From contig JAHHRF010000012.1 of NCBI GenBank assembly GCA_020025955.1, forward strand, positions 1 through 40,767: a stretch of 40,767 nucleotides of DNA, in the 5' to 3' direction. Positions within the stretch are counted from its first letter, which is position 1; every line of letters begins with the position of its first letter. The DNA comes from Sutterella sp. (GTDB taxonomy: Bacteria > Pseudomonadota > Gammaproteobacteria > Burkholderiales > Burkholderiaceae_F). The notes beneath the pieces were generated by a model, which made no database searches, was not told where the DNA came from, and was given only the letters and a program-made list of their open reading frames with translations. This document shows, one piece after another, positions 24,453-32,427 of this stretch. The position numbers were made by a program, and so were the translations under genes.

Positions 24453-26287
24453 TGTTTCTGACTATCCTCATAACGCTTTTTCGCTTTCGCTAAAAGCCCA
24501 GTGGTTTGTTGTTTCGCTTCATCTTTGTCGTCCGCGGGCACTTGGAACGTGCGTAACGCCGCTTGGGCGACCACGTTAAAGACGGGTCCAGCGACCCCGC
24601 CCCCGTAACGACGTTTCTTGGGTTCATCGACCATCACCGCGACGATAAAGCGCGGATCCGTTGCGGGCACAATCCCGACGAAACTCGCCACCACGTCACG
24701 GGTGTAGACCCCGTTTTTAACCTTTTGTGCGGTCCCCGTTTTCCCCGCGACGGTGTAGCCGGCCACCTTCACGACGGAGGCCGTCCCACCGCGCTTCACG
24801 GTGTCCATCATCATGCTTCGCATTTCACGAATGGTTTTTTCAGTGAAGACAGGACGCGCTTCAGGGAGCTTGTCGGGGTCACGCTTAAAGAGCGTTAAAT
24901 CAATGACGGAGCCATCGCGCGCCAGGGCCGTATAGGCGTGCACGAGTTGTAGGAGCGATACCGTCATCCCGTGCCCGTAAGAGATCGTGGCTTGCTCAAT
25001 GGGGCGCCAGCGTTTCCCTTCACGCAGGCGCCCAGCGGTGGCGCCCGGAAATTCAATCGTAGGACGCACCCCGAACCCTAACGCTCGATACGTTTCGTAG
25101 AGCGTCGTCGCAGGGATTTCTAAGGCAATCTTCGCCGTCCCGATATTGGACGACTTCGCAATGATTTCCGCGGTGGTGACTAAGCCATAGTCATGGGTGT
25201 CCCCAATCGTGCGGTCCCCAATGGTGAGTTTCCCAGGACCCGTTTGAATCGTGGTCAAGGGCTTCACAATCCCCATGTCCATGGCCTTGCAGACGGCAAA
25301 AGGCTTCATGGTGGAACCGGGCTCAAACTGGTCGGTAAGCACACGATTTCGCATGCGCGCGAAGTTCATGGTCGAGCGGTCATTGGGGTCGTAGCTGGGG
25401 ACGTTCGCGAGCGCAATGATTTCGCCCGTGCGCGCATCCGCCACAAGCACAGCCCCTGCAATCGCGTCCAGCTCTTCCACGCGGTTTTTAATCGCTTCGT
25501 AGGCGGCAAACTGCACGCGCGAGTCAATACTCAACGTCACCGACTCGCCATCACGCGGCTCGATACGAAAGAGTTCCACAATCGCTTTTTGTTTGGCTTT
25601 TAAGACGCGACGCTGCCCGGGACTGGGCGCAAGGAGCTTCTCTTTAGCGAGTTCCACCCCTTCTTGACCCTTGCCGTTTCGACCGCACACCCCCACGATA
25701 TGCGCCATCGCATAGCCATCGGGGTATTGGCGTTCTCGCGCCGAGTGCACCGTGAGCCACTTGTATTTGAGCGCTTCCAAGGCGTCAGCCGTGGCTAAGT
25801 CTTGATTGCGCGCCAAAATGGCATAGCGCCCCTTTTGACGCAATTTCGCCTTTAAGTCCCGAAGGGGCATCTTCAGGATTTTGGCGACGACTTTAATGTC
25901 TTGGTGGGAATAGTCCGTGCGATAGAGTTGCGGATCGATCGTGACATCGCGCGCGGGTTGGCTCGAGGCGAGCACAACGCCGTTGCGATCCAGAATCTCA
26001 CCACGCACCCCGTCAATATTGATGGTGGTCGCAAAGCGAGACTCCCCCTGCCCTTTATAGAATTCGGGCCAGTATTGGAGGTAGAAGATTCGAAGGACCA
26101 AGATGCCCAACATCACCATGATGACGCCAATGGCCACCTTGGTGCGTCCCGCTGGGATATGAATCAAGAGAATCGGGTCTTCGGTACGGACTGCCTCAGC
26201 GGGACGCGCGGTTTTGTCGCGCATCCACAGGGTCACCGCCCAACGGCGAATGGGTTGCCAGAGCCAGTCGAAAACTTTACTGAGCAT
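24449..26287 (-). CDS. ftsI: Septal peptidoglycan transpeptidase FtsI (PBP3)
   Basis: Class B penicillin-binding protein that crosslinks septal wall with FtsW. 612 residues: short cytoplasmic N-terminus, one membrane helix (about 50-70), pedestal domain starting RGEILDRNGVVLASS, and a transpeptidase domain. Its active-site motifs are S325-T-M-K328, S379-S-N381 and K516-T-G518. The GYTVAGKTGTAQK stretch is typical PBP3. The ATG overlaps ftsL by 11 bases. A charged C-terminal tail follows the last strand, as in many betaproteobacterial PBP3 proteins. Confidence 0.97.
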   Translation of the reverse strand: MLSKVFDWLWQPIRRWAVTLWMRDKTARPAEAVRTEDPILLIHIPAGRTKVAIGVIMVMLGILVLRIFYLQYWPEFYKGQGESRFATTINIDGVRGEILDRNGVVLASSQPARDVTIDPQLYRTDYSHQDIKVVAKILKMPLRDLKAKLRQKGRYAILARNQDLATADALEALKYKWLTVHSARERQYPDGYAMAHIVGVCGRNGKGQEGVELAKEKLLAPSPGQRRVLKAKQKAIVELFRIEPRDGESVTLSIDSRVQFAAYEAIKNRVEELDAIAGAVLVADARTGEIIALANVPSYDPNDRSTMNFARMRNRVLTDQFEPGSTMKPFAVCKAMDMGIVKPLTTIQTGPGKLTIGDRTIGDTHDYGLVTTAEIIAKSSNIGTAKIALEIPATTLYETYRALGFGVRPTIEFPGATAGRLREGKRWRPIEQATISYGHGMTVSLLQLVHAYTALARDGSVIDLTLFKRDPDKLPEARPVFTEKTIREMRSMMMDTVKRGGTASVVKVAGYTVAGKTGTAQKVKNGVYTRDVVASFVGIVPATDPRFIVAVMVDEPKKRRYGGGVAGPVFNVVAQAALRTFQVPADDKDEAKQQTTGLLAKAKKRYEDSQKQ

Positions 26288-26606
26288 GGTCGGACTCCTT
26301 CTTCGAGTCCGCCTCAGGCTGGGGTTCGGCCACCACTAAACTCACCGTGTCATCGTCTTTCGCCACGGAGAGCCCCAGCGCTTGTGCGCCCTGGGAAATT
26401 TCGCCCGGCAACGAGGCGCGACGGATCTTCATCAACAGATCCGCCTGCTCTTCTTTTAAGCGTTTACCGGTGGCGATGGCATTATCGTGGGCGATAAAGA
26501 TGGCACGCACTTCGACCTGCATGGCAATCAAGTAGGCTGCCATGCCCATCAACAGTACGGTCAACCCGATCAAGCCCTTCGTCGAGCCCCACTTTACTTG
26601 GCTCAT
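26277..26606 (-). CDS. ftsL: Cell division protein FtsL
   Basis: Small bitopic divisome protein that joins FtsB and FtsQ and activates FtsWI. 109 residues: a short cytoplasmic tail, one membrane segment (about 11-30), then a periplasmic heptad-like helix (HDNAIATGKRLKEEQADLL) and a charged tail. Sequence is poorly conserved in the family, so identity rests on size, topology and position between rsmH and ftsI. Confidence 0.88.
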   Translation of the reverse strand: MSQVKWGSTKGLIGLTVLLMGMAAYLIAMQVEVRAIFIAHDNAIATGKRLKEEQADLLMKIRRASLPGEISQGAQALGLSVAKDDDTVSLVVAEPQPEADSKKESDHAQ

Positions 26607-26612
26607 GGACAG

Positions 26613-27569
26613 TTACTCCGTGGGCCAGGGCGCGTTGGTACGTGTACCGACACGCAAAATCGCAGAGCGTGCACGGGCATTGGCTTCGCACTCGGCCTTA
26701 GAGGGCTTAATGCGCGTAATCTCGACAAAGCGCGGAGCAGGTAACTGATCGCGACGAAGCGGCAAGCGCGGATCGAGCGCACGCTCTGGGTGGGCATGCG
26801 CATCGAAATACTGCTTCACTAATCGGTCTTCGAGCGAGTGGAAACTAATCACCGCTAAGCGACCGTCTTCTTTTAATAAGCGGCCGGCCGCCTCTAAGGC
26901 GTCGGTTAACTCACCCAATTCACGATTGATTTCAATGCGAATCGCTTGGAAAGTGCGCGTGGCCGGATGCTGGGTCTGATCCTTTTTGTTGCGCGGCACA
27001 ACGCCCGCCACCAAATTCGCCAAGTCGGAGGTCGTCTCCAAGGGGCGCTCCGCGCGACGCTTTTCAATGGCGCGGGCAATGGGCCCCGCAAAACGCTCTT
27101 CCCCGAAGGTGCGAATCACGCGCGCCATTTCGTCCACGGAGGCGGTGGCTAACCATTCAGCCGCCGTCATCCCCGTGGTCGTATCCATGCGCATATCTAA
27201 GGGCCCGTCAAAGCGGAAGGAAAACCCACGATCGGCGTCGTCAATCTGCGGGGAGGAGACCCCAATGTCTAAGAAGATCCCCGTCACGGCCGTCACCCCT
27301 AACTCGGGGAGCACCGTGCCCATGGAGGAAAACGGAGCGTGCACAATCTGAAAGCGCGGATCCGTGATCGTCTTGGCTTCTTCAATCGCCATGGGATCGC
27401 GGTCAAAGGCAATCAAACGGCCTTTGTCAGACAATTTGGCCAAAATACGGCGGGTATGCCCACCACGACCAAACGTGCCATCCACGTACAAACCATCTGG
27501 GTCCGTCACCAAGGCCTCGGGGGCCTCTTCGGCCAAGACGGATAAATGCACTAACTCACTCACAACCAC
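26613..27569 (-). CDS. rsmH: 16S rRNA (cytosine(1402)-N4)-methyltransferase RsmH
   Basis: Methylates C1402 of 16S rRNA at N4, using S-adenosylmethionine. 318 residues with HLSVLAEEA at the start, YVDGTFGRGGHTRRIL (SAM loop), FDRDPMAI, DIGVSSPQID and ISFHSLEDRLVKQYF near the C-terminus. The start is GTG at 27569, with an AGGA ribosome site about 6 bases upstream. Nearby in-frame GTG codons are possible alternatives. Second gene of the dcw operon. Confidence 0.95.
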   Translation of the reverse strand: MVVSELVHLSVLAEEAPEALVTDPDGLYVDGTFGRGGHTRRILAKLSDKGRLIAFDRDPMAIEEAKTITDPRFQIVHAPFSSMGTVLPELGVTAVTGIFLDIGVSSPQIDDADRGFSFRFDGPLDMRMDTTTGMTAAEWLATASVDEMARVIRTFGEERFAGPIARAIEKRRAERPLETTSDLANLVAGVVPRNKKDQTQHPATRTFQAIRIEINRELGELTDALEAAGRLLKEDGRLAVISFHSLEDRLVKQYFDAHAHPERALDPRLPLRRDQLPAPRFVEITRIKPSKAECEANARARSAILRVGTRTNAPWPTE

Positions 27570-27620
27570 TACGTTCCTATGTGCCCGACTGTGTTGAAGA
27601 CGGGCGGTCTTTTGTTCGAA

Positions 27621-28043
27621 TTAAAAAATAAAGTGGGTCGCCGAGAGCCCGCGCTCGAGCGCTTGGGCTTCCACCGCGGCTAAACGTTGACGATCCCAGA
27701 GCTCACAGTGTGAGCCCATGCCAATGAGGGTGACCTCGTGATCTAACCCCACCAGGGCCCGCAAATCCGCGGGGATTTGCACACGGGCATGCCCATCGGG
27801 CAACACATCAACGGCCGAGCCTAAGACGAATCGCACAAAGTGGCGGGCTTCATAGGAGAGTTCCATCAACGCCGCACGACGCGCTTCCCAGACCGCTTCG
27901 GGATACAACACCAAACAGCCATCGGGGTGACGCGTCAGCACAATCGGAACCTTTTGACCAACGCCAAAAGCCTCTCGGTGCCGTTTCGGTACCGACAGGC
28001 GTCCTTTATCGTCAAGTGTTAGCAGCAACGTGCCTTGAAACAC
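27621..28043 (-). CDS. mraZ: Transcriptional regulator MraZ
   Basis: DNA-binding protein that represses the dcw operon from repeated TGGG-type boxes. 140 residues with two SpoVT/AbrB-like halves: LTLDDKGRLSVPKRHR near the N-terminus and DGHARVQIPADLRALV in the second half. First gene of the cluster, ribosome site AAGGA. The likely operator lies about 70-95 bases upstream, overlapping a good sigma-70 promoter, so autoregulation is expected. Identity is clear from sequence and position. Confidence 0.96.
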   Translation of the reverse strand: MFQGTLLLTLDDKGRLSVPKRHREAFGVGQKVPIVLTRHPDGCLVLYPEAVWEARRAALMELSYEARHFVRFVLGSAVDVLPDGHARVQIPADLRALVGLDHEVTLIGMGSHCELWDRQRLAAVEAQALERGLSATHFIF

Positions 28044-28110
28044 AGCCGATTCCTTGTGTCATCTTAAGGGCAGGGACGAAAGGGATAACCGCGTAAACAC
28101 GTCACGCTAT

Positions 28111-28138
28111 CCCACTTTTTCCCACTTCGTGTACCCAC
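28111..28138 (-). promoter_or_regulatory. MraZ operator: three GTGGG boxes
   Basis: On the minus strand GTGGG occurs three times (28134-28138, 28121-28125, 28111-28115), spaced 13 and 10 bases apart. MraZ of other bacteria binds tandem TGGGN repeats with about 10-base spacing. The first box overlaps the end of the mraZ -10 element and the others lie over and just past the expected start point, a natural place for repression. Confidence 0.8.
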
Positions 28139-28165
28139 TTTACTCACGCACCGATAGGCGGTCAA
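28137..28165 (-). promoter_or_regulatory. mraZ / dcw promoter (sigma-70 type)
   Basis: On the minus strand TTGACC (28165-28160), a 17-base spacer, then TAAAGT (28142-28137). Five of six and four of six to consensus with ideal spacing. The predicted start near 28130 gives a leader of about 87 bases for mraZ. Confidence 0.75.
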
Positions 28166-28316
28166 GACGAAAAAGCCAATAATTACAAACTATTTAAATC
28201 TTAGAAAAAACCTGTCATTTAGCGGGCGTTGGATTCGCTCGTGGACACCCCGCTATCCCTTTGTTTTGGCCTCGGCCCTCCCCAAAAAAATGCCACGCGG
28301 TTTCGGCCTAAAAACT

Positions 28317-28345
28317 TTTAGAACGTGGGGGCTGCGTTGTATACT
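28317..28345 (+). promoter_or_regulatory. Promoter candidate for the acyl-CoA synthetase gene
   Basis: TTTAGA, 17-base spacer, TATACT. Four of six and five of six to the sigma-70 consensus. It lies about 150 bases upstream of the chosen start codon. Confidence 0.55.
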
Positions 28346-28499
28346 GAGCTCCAATTCGTGACAACGGCCTTAATCTCTGAGCGCACAACGGGTTGTCCCT
28401 TACGGGCCCCGTCAACTTAGCGATTCTCCGTTAGCTCACCCTCTATTGTTTTTTCTAAAAAAGGCAGACCGTCCCCCTTCTGGGACGCGACAAAGCAGC

Positions 28500-30632
28500 A
28501 TGAATCCTATTGATTACCTCCTCAAGCCCCGCTCCATCGCCATCATTGGCGCTTCCTCGAAGCCCAACACGATTGGTTCGGACCTTATGAAGCGTGTCGT
28601 TGAATTCGGCTTTAAGGGCGACATTTACCCGGTGAACCCCAAGGGGGGCGTCTTTGAAGGGATTGAAGCCTTTAAGGATGTCGAGTCGCTCCCTGAGGGG
28701 ATTGACATGGCCATCGTCGTCATCAATCGCAAATTCGTATTGGACACGGTGGACGCCTGCCACGCCAAAGGCATTAAGGGCTTAGTCATCATCACCGCGG
28801 GCTTTAAGGAAATGGGCGAAGAAGGGGCGGCCCTTGAAGCGGAACTCGATCGTCGCGTCAAAGACTACGGCATGCGCGTGGTGGGGCCCAACTGCCTTGG
28901 GGTATTGAATACGCACCCCGATGTGCAACTCTACGGGTGCTTCTCGGAAACCTTACCCGTGCGTGGCGACATTGGCTTTGTGAGCCAGTCGGGCGCTTTG
29001 GGCGGCGGGATTCTCAACATCCTCAAAGATTTAAACATTGGCTTTGCCCAGTTCGTCTCCATTGGGAACCAAATGGACTTCAATGCGGAGTCCGCCATTG
29101 AATACTGGGAAAATGAAGAGGACGTGAAGCAAATCCTCCTCTACATGGAGTCGATCCACAATCCGACGAACTTCCGTGAGCTCGCCTCGCGCGTCTCTAA
29201 AAAGAAGCCCATCCTCGCCTTAAAGGCGGGGCGCTCTGCCGCGGGTGCGAGCGCTGCGAGCTCCCACACGGGCTCGTTAGCGGGGGCCGATAAAGCCGCC
29301 GACGCCCTCTTAAAGCAAGCCGGCGTCATTCGTGAAACGAGTTTGAGTGAACTCTTTGCCACGGCTAAAGTGTTCTCCAAGTGCCCGCTCCCCCAAGGCA
29401 ATCGCGTCGCCATCGTGACCAACTCTGGGGGTCCCGGCATTATGGCCACCGACGCCATTTGTGAATTGGGCTTAGAAATGGCACAAATCACGGAAGCCAC
29501 CCGCGAGACGCTTCGCAGCTTCTTGCCGGCCGCCGCCAGCGTCAAAAACCCCATCGACATGATTGCCTCGGCCCCGCTGGAACATTATCGCCAAACCCTC
29601 GAGGCGGTCTTACAAGACCCCAACGTCGACATGGTGATGGCGATTTACCTTCCCTTCTTAGGTCTCAAAGACATCGATGTCGCCCATGAACTCATGGCGC
29701 TTCGTGCCCGCTTCCCCGAAAAGCCCCTTTTAGGGGTCTTCATGACGAAGAACGACTTCTTTAACGCGCTCTCCGACATGGATAACGTCACGGTGCCCTG
29801 CTTTATGTATGTGGAAGAGGCCGTCAAAGGCATGGCTCGCCTTGACCAGCAGCGTCGCCACGTGGAAGCGCCCGTCGAGGCCGCGCCCGTCTTTGACGTG
29901 GATCGCGCCCGTGTGACGGCTATCTTCCAGGAAGCGCTTGAAAGTGGTCGTGACGAATTAACGACGCGCGAAAGCTTAGACGTGTTAGACGCCTATGGGG
30001 TGCGCGTCTGCCGAGCGGGCTTTGCGCGCACTGAAGAAGAAGCTGTGACGGTGGCCTCGCAAGTGGGCTACCCCATCGTTATGAAGATGAGCTCCAAGAC
30101 GACCTCACACAAGACGGACGTGGGCGGGGTGCGTGTGAACATCCAATCCGAAGCGCAATTGCGTAGCGAATTCCAAGACCTCCTTCAGGCGTTGGAAACC
30201 CGTGGGTTACTCGATGGGCTCGAAGGCGTCGTCATTCAGGAAATGGTGAAGGGGCAGCGTGAATTCGTCTGCGGTATCGCCACCGACGTGCAGTACGGTC
30301 CCATGATGATGTTTGGTTTGGGTGGCATCTTTGTGGAAGCCTTAAAGGATGTGAGCTTCCGCTTAGCCCCCTTAAGCCCGAAGGATGCGCACGACGTGAT
30401 TGAAGACGTCAAAGCCAAGCACTTATTAGAAAACGTGCGTGGTTTGGCGGCCGCTGATCGCGCCAAGATTGAAGAAACGCTCCTTCGTCTCTCGCAACTC
30501 GTCACGGACTTCCCGTTCGTGGACGAATTGGACATCAACCCCTTGATGATTGCCAACGCCACGGGCGAGGCCATTGCGGTGGACGGGCGCATTAAGGTGC
30601 GTAAGGCCGACGCGTTAAGCGCCTTGAAGTAA
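28500..30632 (+). CDS. ADP-forming acyl-CoA (acetate--CoA) ligase, fused alpha-beta
   Basis: Probably interconverts an acyl-CoA plus ADP and phosphate with the free acid, CoA and ATP. 710 residues. A CoA-binding Rossmann domain (SIAIIGASSKPNTIGSDL, residues 12-29) and succinyl-CoA-ligase-like domains follow, with the phosphorylated histidine H256 in AASSHTGSLAG. A C-terminal ATP-grasp domain (about 480-710) contains SHKTDVGGV and the ELDINPL end motif. No GNAT acetyltransferase domain is present, so this is not the Pat type. The substrate cannot be told from sequence. ATG 28500 is preferred: the CoA-binding domain begins there, and an in-frame TTG at 28446 adds unconserved residues. No strong ribosome site is visible. 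Confidence 0.88.
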   Translation: MNPIDYLLKPRSIAIIGASSKPNTIGSDLMKRVVEFGFKGDIYPVNPKGGVFEGIEAFKDVESLPEGIDMAIVVINRKFVLDTVDACHAKGIKGLVIITAGFKEMGEEGAALEAELDRRVKDYGMRVVGPNCLGVLNTHPDVQLYGCFSETLPVRGDIGFVSQSGALGGGILNILKDLNIGFAQFVSIGNQMDFNAESAIEYWENEEDVKQILLYMESIHNPTNFRELASRVSKKKPILALKAGRSAAGASAASSHTGSLAGADKAADALLKQAGVIRETSLSELFATAKVFSKCPLPQGNRVAIVTNSGGPGIMATDAICELGLEMAQITEATRETLRSFLPAAASVKNPIDMIASAPLEHYRQTLEAVLQDPNVDMVMAIYLPFLGLKDIDVAHELMALRARFPEKPLLGVFMTKNDFFNALSDMDNVTVPCFMYVEEAVKGMARLDQQRRHVEAPVEAAPVFDVDRARVTAIFQEALESGRDELTTRESLDVLDAYGVRVCRAGFARTEEEAVTVASQVGYPIVMKMSSKTTSHKTDVGGVRVNIQSEAQLRSEFQDLLQALETRGLLDGLEGVVIQEMVKGQREFVCGIATDVQYGPMMMFGLGGIFVEALKDVSFRLAPLSPKDAHDVIEDVKAKHLLENVRGLAAADRAKIEETLLRLSQLVTDFPFVDELDINPLMIANATGEAIAVDGRIKVRKADALSALK

Positions 30633-30660
30633 GCCACGCTGCTGGGTGAACAATGAAAAC

Positions 30661-30695
30661 GCCCCTTGGGGAAAACTCCTCAAGGGGCGCTTTTT
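30661..30695. terminator. Terminator shared by the acyl-CoA ligase gene and rnpB
   Basis: A 12-bp stem with one mismatch (GCCCCTTGGGGA with TCCTCAAGGGGC) around AAAC, followed by GCTTTTTG on the plus strand. On the minus strand the hairpin is followed by GTTTTC, so it may also end rnpB. Confidence 0.85.
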
Positions 30696-30702
30696 GTTCG
30701 GT

Positions 30703-31018
30703 CTCTAGCACTTAACCGATAAGCCGGATTATGTTGTCAGTGGGCGAACCCACTGCTGACGATCATTCATCTAGGACGACACTCACGTGCCGCCTCAAGC
30801 TTCCTACCCGCAACCGGTTCGGGCCGAACCATTGGTTGCCTATTTGGAATTGCTCCCCGAAGAGATTGCCCGTTTCACCCGACCCGAAGTCGGCTCGTCT
30901 CTGTTGCTCTAATCCTCACCTCGCGGTGGACAGTCGTTAACTGCTGCGGCGCCCTGTGGAGTCCGGACTTTCCTCTCGTCCCCGAAGGAACCAGCGATCG
31001 TCTGGAAAAGTGCTAGAA
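30703..31018 (-). ncRNA. rnpB: RNase P RNA (type A, compact)
   Basis: The catalytic RNA that trims tRNA 5' leaders. On the minus strand the universally conserved segments appear in order: CCAGACGATCGCTGG, GAGGAAAGTCCGGACTCC, AGAGCAACAGAGA, GGTGAAACGG, GGAGCAATTCCAAATAGG, CGGGTAGGAAGCTTGAGG, CCTAGATGAATGATCGTC and CCGGCTTATCGG. A perfect 10-bp P1 helix closes it (TCTAGCACTT at 31017-31008 with AAGTGCTAGA at 30713-30704). At about 315 bases it is shorter than E. coli (377), mostly because P3 is reduced. A sigma-70 promoter lies immediately upstream. Ends are estimated from P1. Confidence 0.95.
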
Positions 31019-31024
31019 CGCAGA

Positions 31025-31053
31025 ACTTTACCGCCCTTGACAGGGCATTTCAA
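31025..31053 (-). promoter_or_regulatory. rnpB promoter
   Basis: On the minus strand TTGAAA (31053-31048), a 17-base spacer, and TAAAGT (31030-31025), placing the start about 7 bases on, at the P1 helix of RNase P RNA. Spacing and position fit well. Confidence 0.78.
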
Positions 31054-31055
31054 GC

Positions 31056-31089
31056 GTTTGGAGCACTTTTTCACCAAAGTGCTCCAAAC
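31056..31089. repeat. Perfect 14-bp inverted repeat upstream of rnpB and pagP
   Basis: GTTTGGAGCACTTT and AAAGTGCTCCAAAC separated by six bases. It abuts the rnpB -35 element (2 bases away) and lies 80 bases before the PagP start. No U tract follows on either strand, so it is not a terminator. It may be an operator or a structured element. It shares AGCACTTTT with the 5' end of rnpB. Confidence 0.8.
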
Positions 31090-31168
31090 CCTTACCAAGG
31101 TTTGTGAGAAAATAAGCCCCTATTAAATTGTTGAACCGTAACTTTTTTCTCTTAATTCTTTTTCCAAG

Positions 31169-32317
31169 ATGTATTCCACCCTCAAACGCGTCGCCCTGGG
31201 CGCCTTAACCTTATTGAGCGCCCCCTTCGCTCAAGCTTCTTTTATCGATTCCGTTATTGACACCTTTCCGGCTGGCTATGTGAGCCCTGCGGAAGGGCAG
31301 AGCCGTTCGGCGAAAGCCTACTGGGACGATACGGTGCGTGGCACCAAGGCCATCATGAAGGACGGGGCCACGACCTGGATTTTCCCCGCCTACACCGCCC
31401 ACCCCAAGTTCCACTGGGACAATGAGCGCGAACAAAATGCCTACCCCTTCGGGATGGGTTTAGGGCGCACGGTTGTGGACGACCGTGGCAATGAACGTAC
31501 CCTTTACCTCACCACCTTCATCGACTCCAACTACCGTATGGAACCGATCGTGGGTTACCAGTGGTTGGCGCGCTTCCCGTTGATGGAAAACGGCCTTCAC
31601 TGGGGTGCAGGTTACGTCGCCGGGATTTCCGCGCGTGGTGACTACAAGTGGATTCCGTTCCCCGTGTTGTTGCCGGTCGCCAAGATCGGGACCGATCGCT
31701 TTGCCGTCTATGGGACCTACATCCCGAAATTGGACGTGGGCTTTGTCTACACCACGATTACGATTGACGACCACTTAACCCGCAACGTGGCCTTACCCAC
31801 GTCGAGCGCTTGGCACAAGAAGGAAAACTTCGTCTACGCCAGTATCGGTCGCGAATACATCGACAACGGTGGTGAAGAATACACCCCGCACTTTGCCTCC
31901 AACGGCAACATGTACGCCTTAGGGCTTCGTCACTACTCGGGTCGCCACTGGGCCACGGACTTGTCCGTTCGCCACAGCAAGCACTTGTTCCGTAGTCCTG
32001 GCGAAGAAGAAACGTACGACTTCGACAACGTCTCGTTGCAGGTGCAGTACAACATTGATGCCGCGGATCGCCTGCGTCTCTACGCGGGTCTCGGTATTGG
32101 TTACTCCCGCATGAAGGGCTCGGAAACCAAGGACCACAGCGTCCATCCGGTCAGTTCCATCGGCGCGACCTACGCCATCACCAATAACCTCTTTGTGGAC
32201 GCCGGCATGACCGTCTTGGTCTCGCGCTTCCACGGTGGGTTAAAGGCCGCTGGCCCCCACTACAACGTCCGAAGCATGCCGACGGACTTTGCACTTTCCG
32301 TTGGTTACGCTTTTTAA
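31169..32317 (+). CDS. pagP: PagP-type lipid A palmitoyltransferase with extra C-terminal beta-barrel
   Basis: PagP moves a palmitate from phospholipid to lipid A in the outer membrane. The 382-residue protein has a signal peptide (1-23, cut after AQA). Residues about 45-200 align well with E. coli PagP, including AYTAHPKFHWD, FIDSNYRMEPIVGYQW, GYVAGISARGDYKWIPFPVLLP and the YIP end. The catalytic residues H78, D119 and S120 are all kept. E. coli PagP stops here. This protein continues with about 180 residues of alternating, aromatic-rich strands (NMYALGLRHYSG, SLQVQYNID, LRLYAGLGIGYS, FALSVGYAF) ending in Phe, like a second outer-membrane barrel. The start lacks a Shine-Dalgarno site and follows a pyrimidine-rich leader. 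It ends at a strong terminator. Confidence 0.82.
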   Translation: MYSTLKRVALGALTLLSAPFAQASFIDSVIDTFPAGYVSPAEGQSRSAKAYWDDTVRGTKAIMKDGATTWIFPAYTAHPKFHWDNEREQNAYPFGMGLGRTVVDDRGNERTLYLTTFIDSNYRMEPIVGYQWLARFPLMENGLHWGAGYVAGISARGDYKWIPFPVLLPVAKIGTDRFAVYGTYIPKLDVGFVYTTITIDDHLTRNVALPTSSAWHKKENFVYASIGREYIDNGGEEYTPHFASNGNMYALGLRHYSGRHWATDLSVRHSKHLFRSPGEEETYDFDNVSLQVQYNIDAADRLRLYAGLGIGYSRMKGSETKDHSVHPVSSIGATYAITNNLFVDAGMTVLVSRFHGGLKAAGPHYNVRSMPTDFALSVGYAF

Positions 32318-32363
32318 AACCTTCGTTTAAGGTTTAAGCGTTAAGCTTTAGGAAATCGACCTT

Positions 32364-32403
32364 GGGACCGCCTTCCCCCGTATCGATGGCGGTCCCTTTT
32401 TTT
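32364..32403 (+). terminator. Terminator after pagP
   Basis: A 9-bp perfect stem GGGACCGCC / GGCGGTCCC with a 15-base loop, followed by seven T. It lies 47 bases after the pagP stop and ends 25 bases before hemL, so hemL probably needs its own promoter nearby or read-through; none is obvious. Confidence 0.88.
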
Positions 32404-32427
32404 GAATTGAATGAAAGGATGAGAACC

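Larger units (their letters stand above)
28044..28499. other. Divergent control region between mraZ and the acyl-CoA synthetase gene
   Basis: 456 bases without a gene. It contains the mraZ leader, three MraZ-type boxes with the mraZ promoter (28111-28165), an A/T-rich stretch around 28166-28220 with no assigned role, a plus-strand promoter candidate (28317-28345) and a leader of about 150 bases. At the end of that leader a short hairpin (CGTCCC/GGGACG, 28470-28487) sits just before the start codon. Confidence 0.6.

Noticed and set aside
31056..31089. Palindrome as a terminator
   Set aside because: No T run follows the stem on either strand and no gene ends nearby in a suitable orientation.
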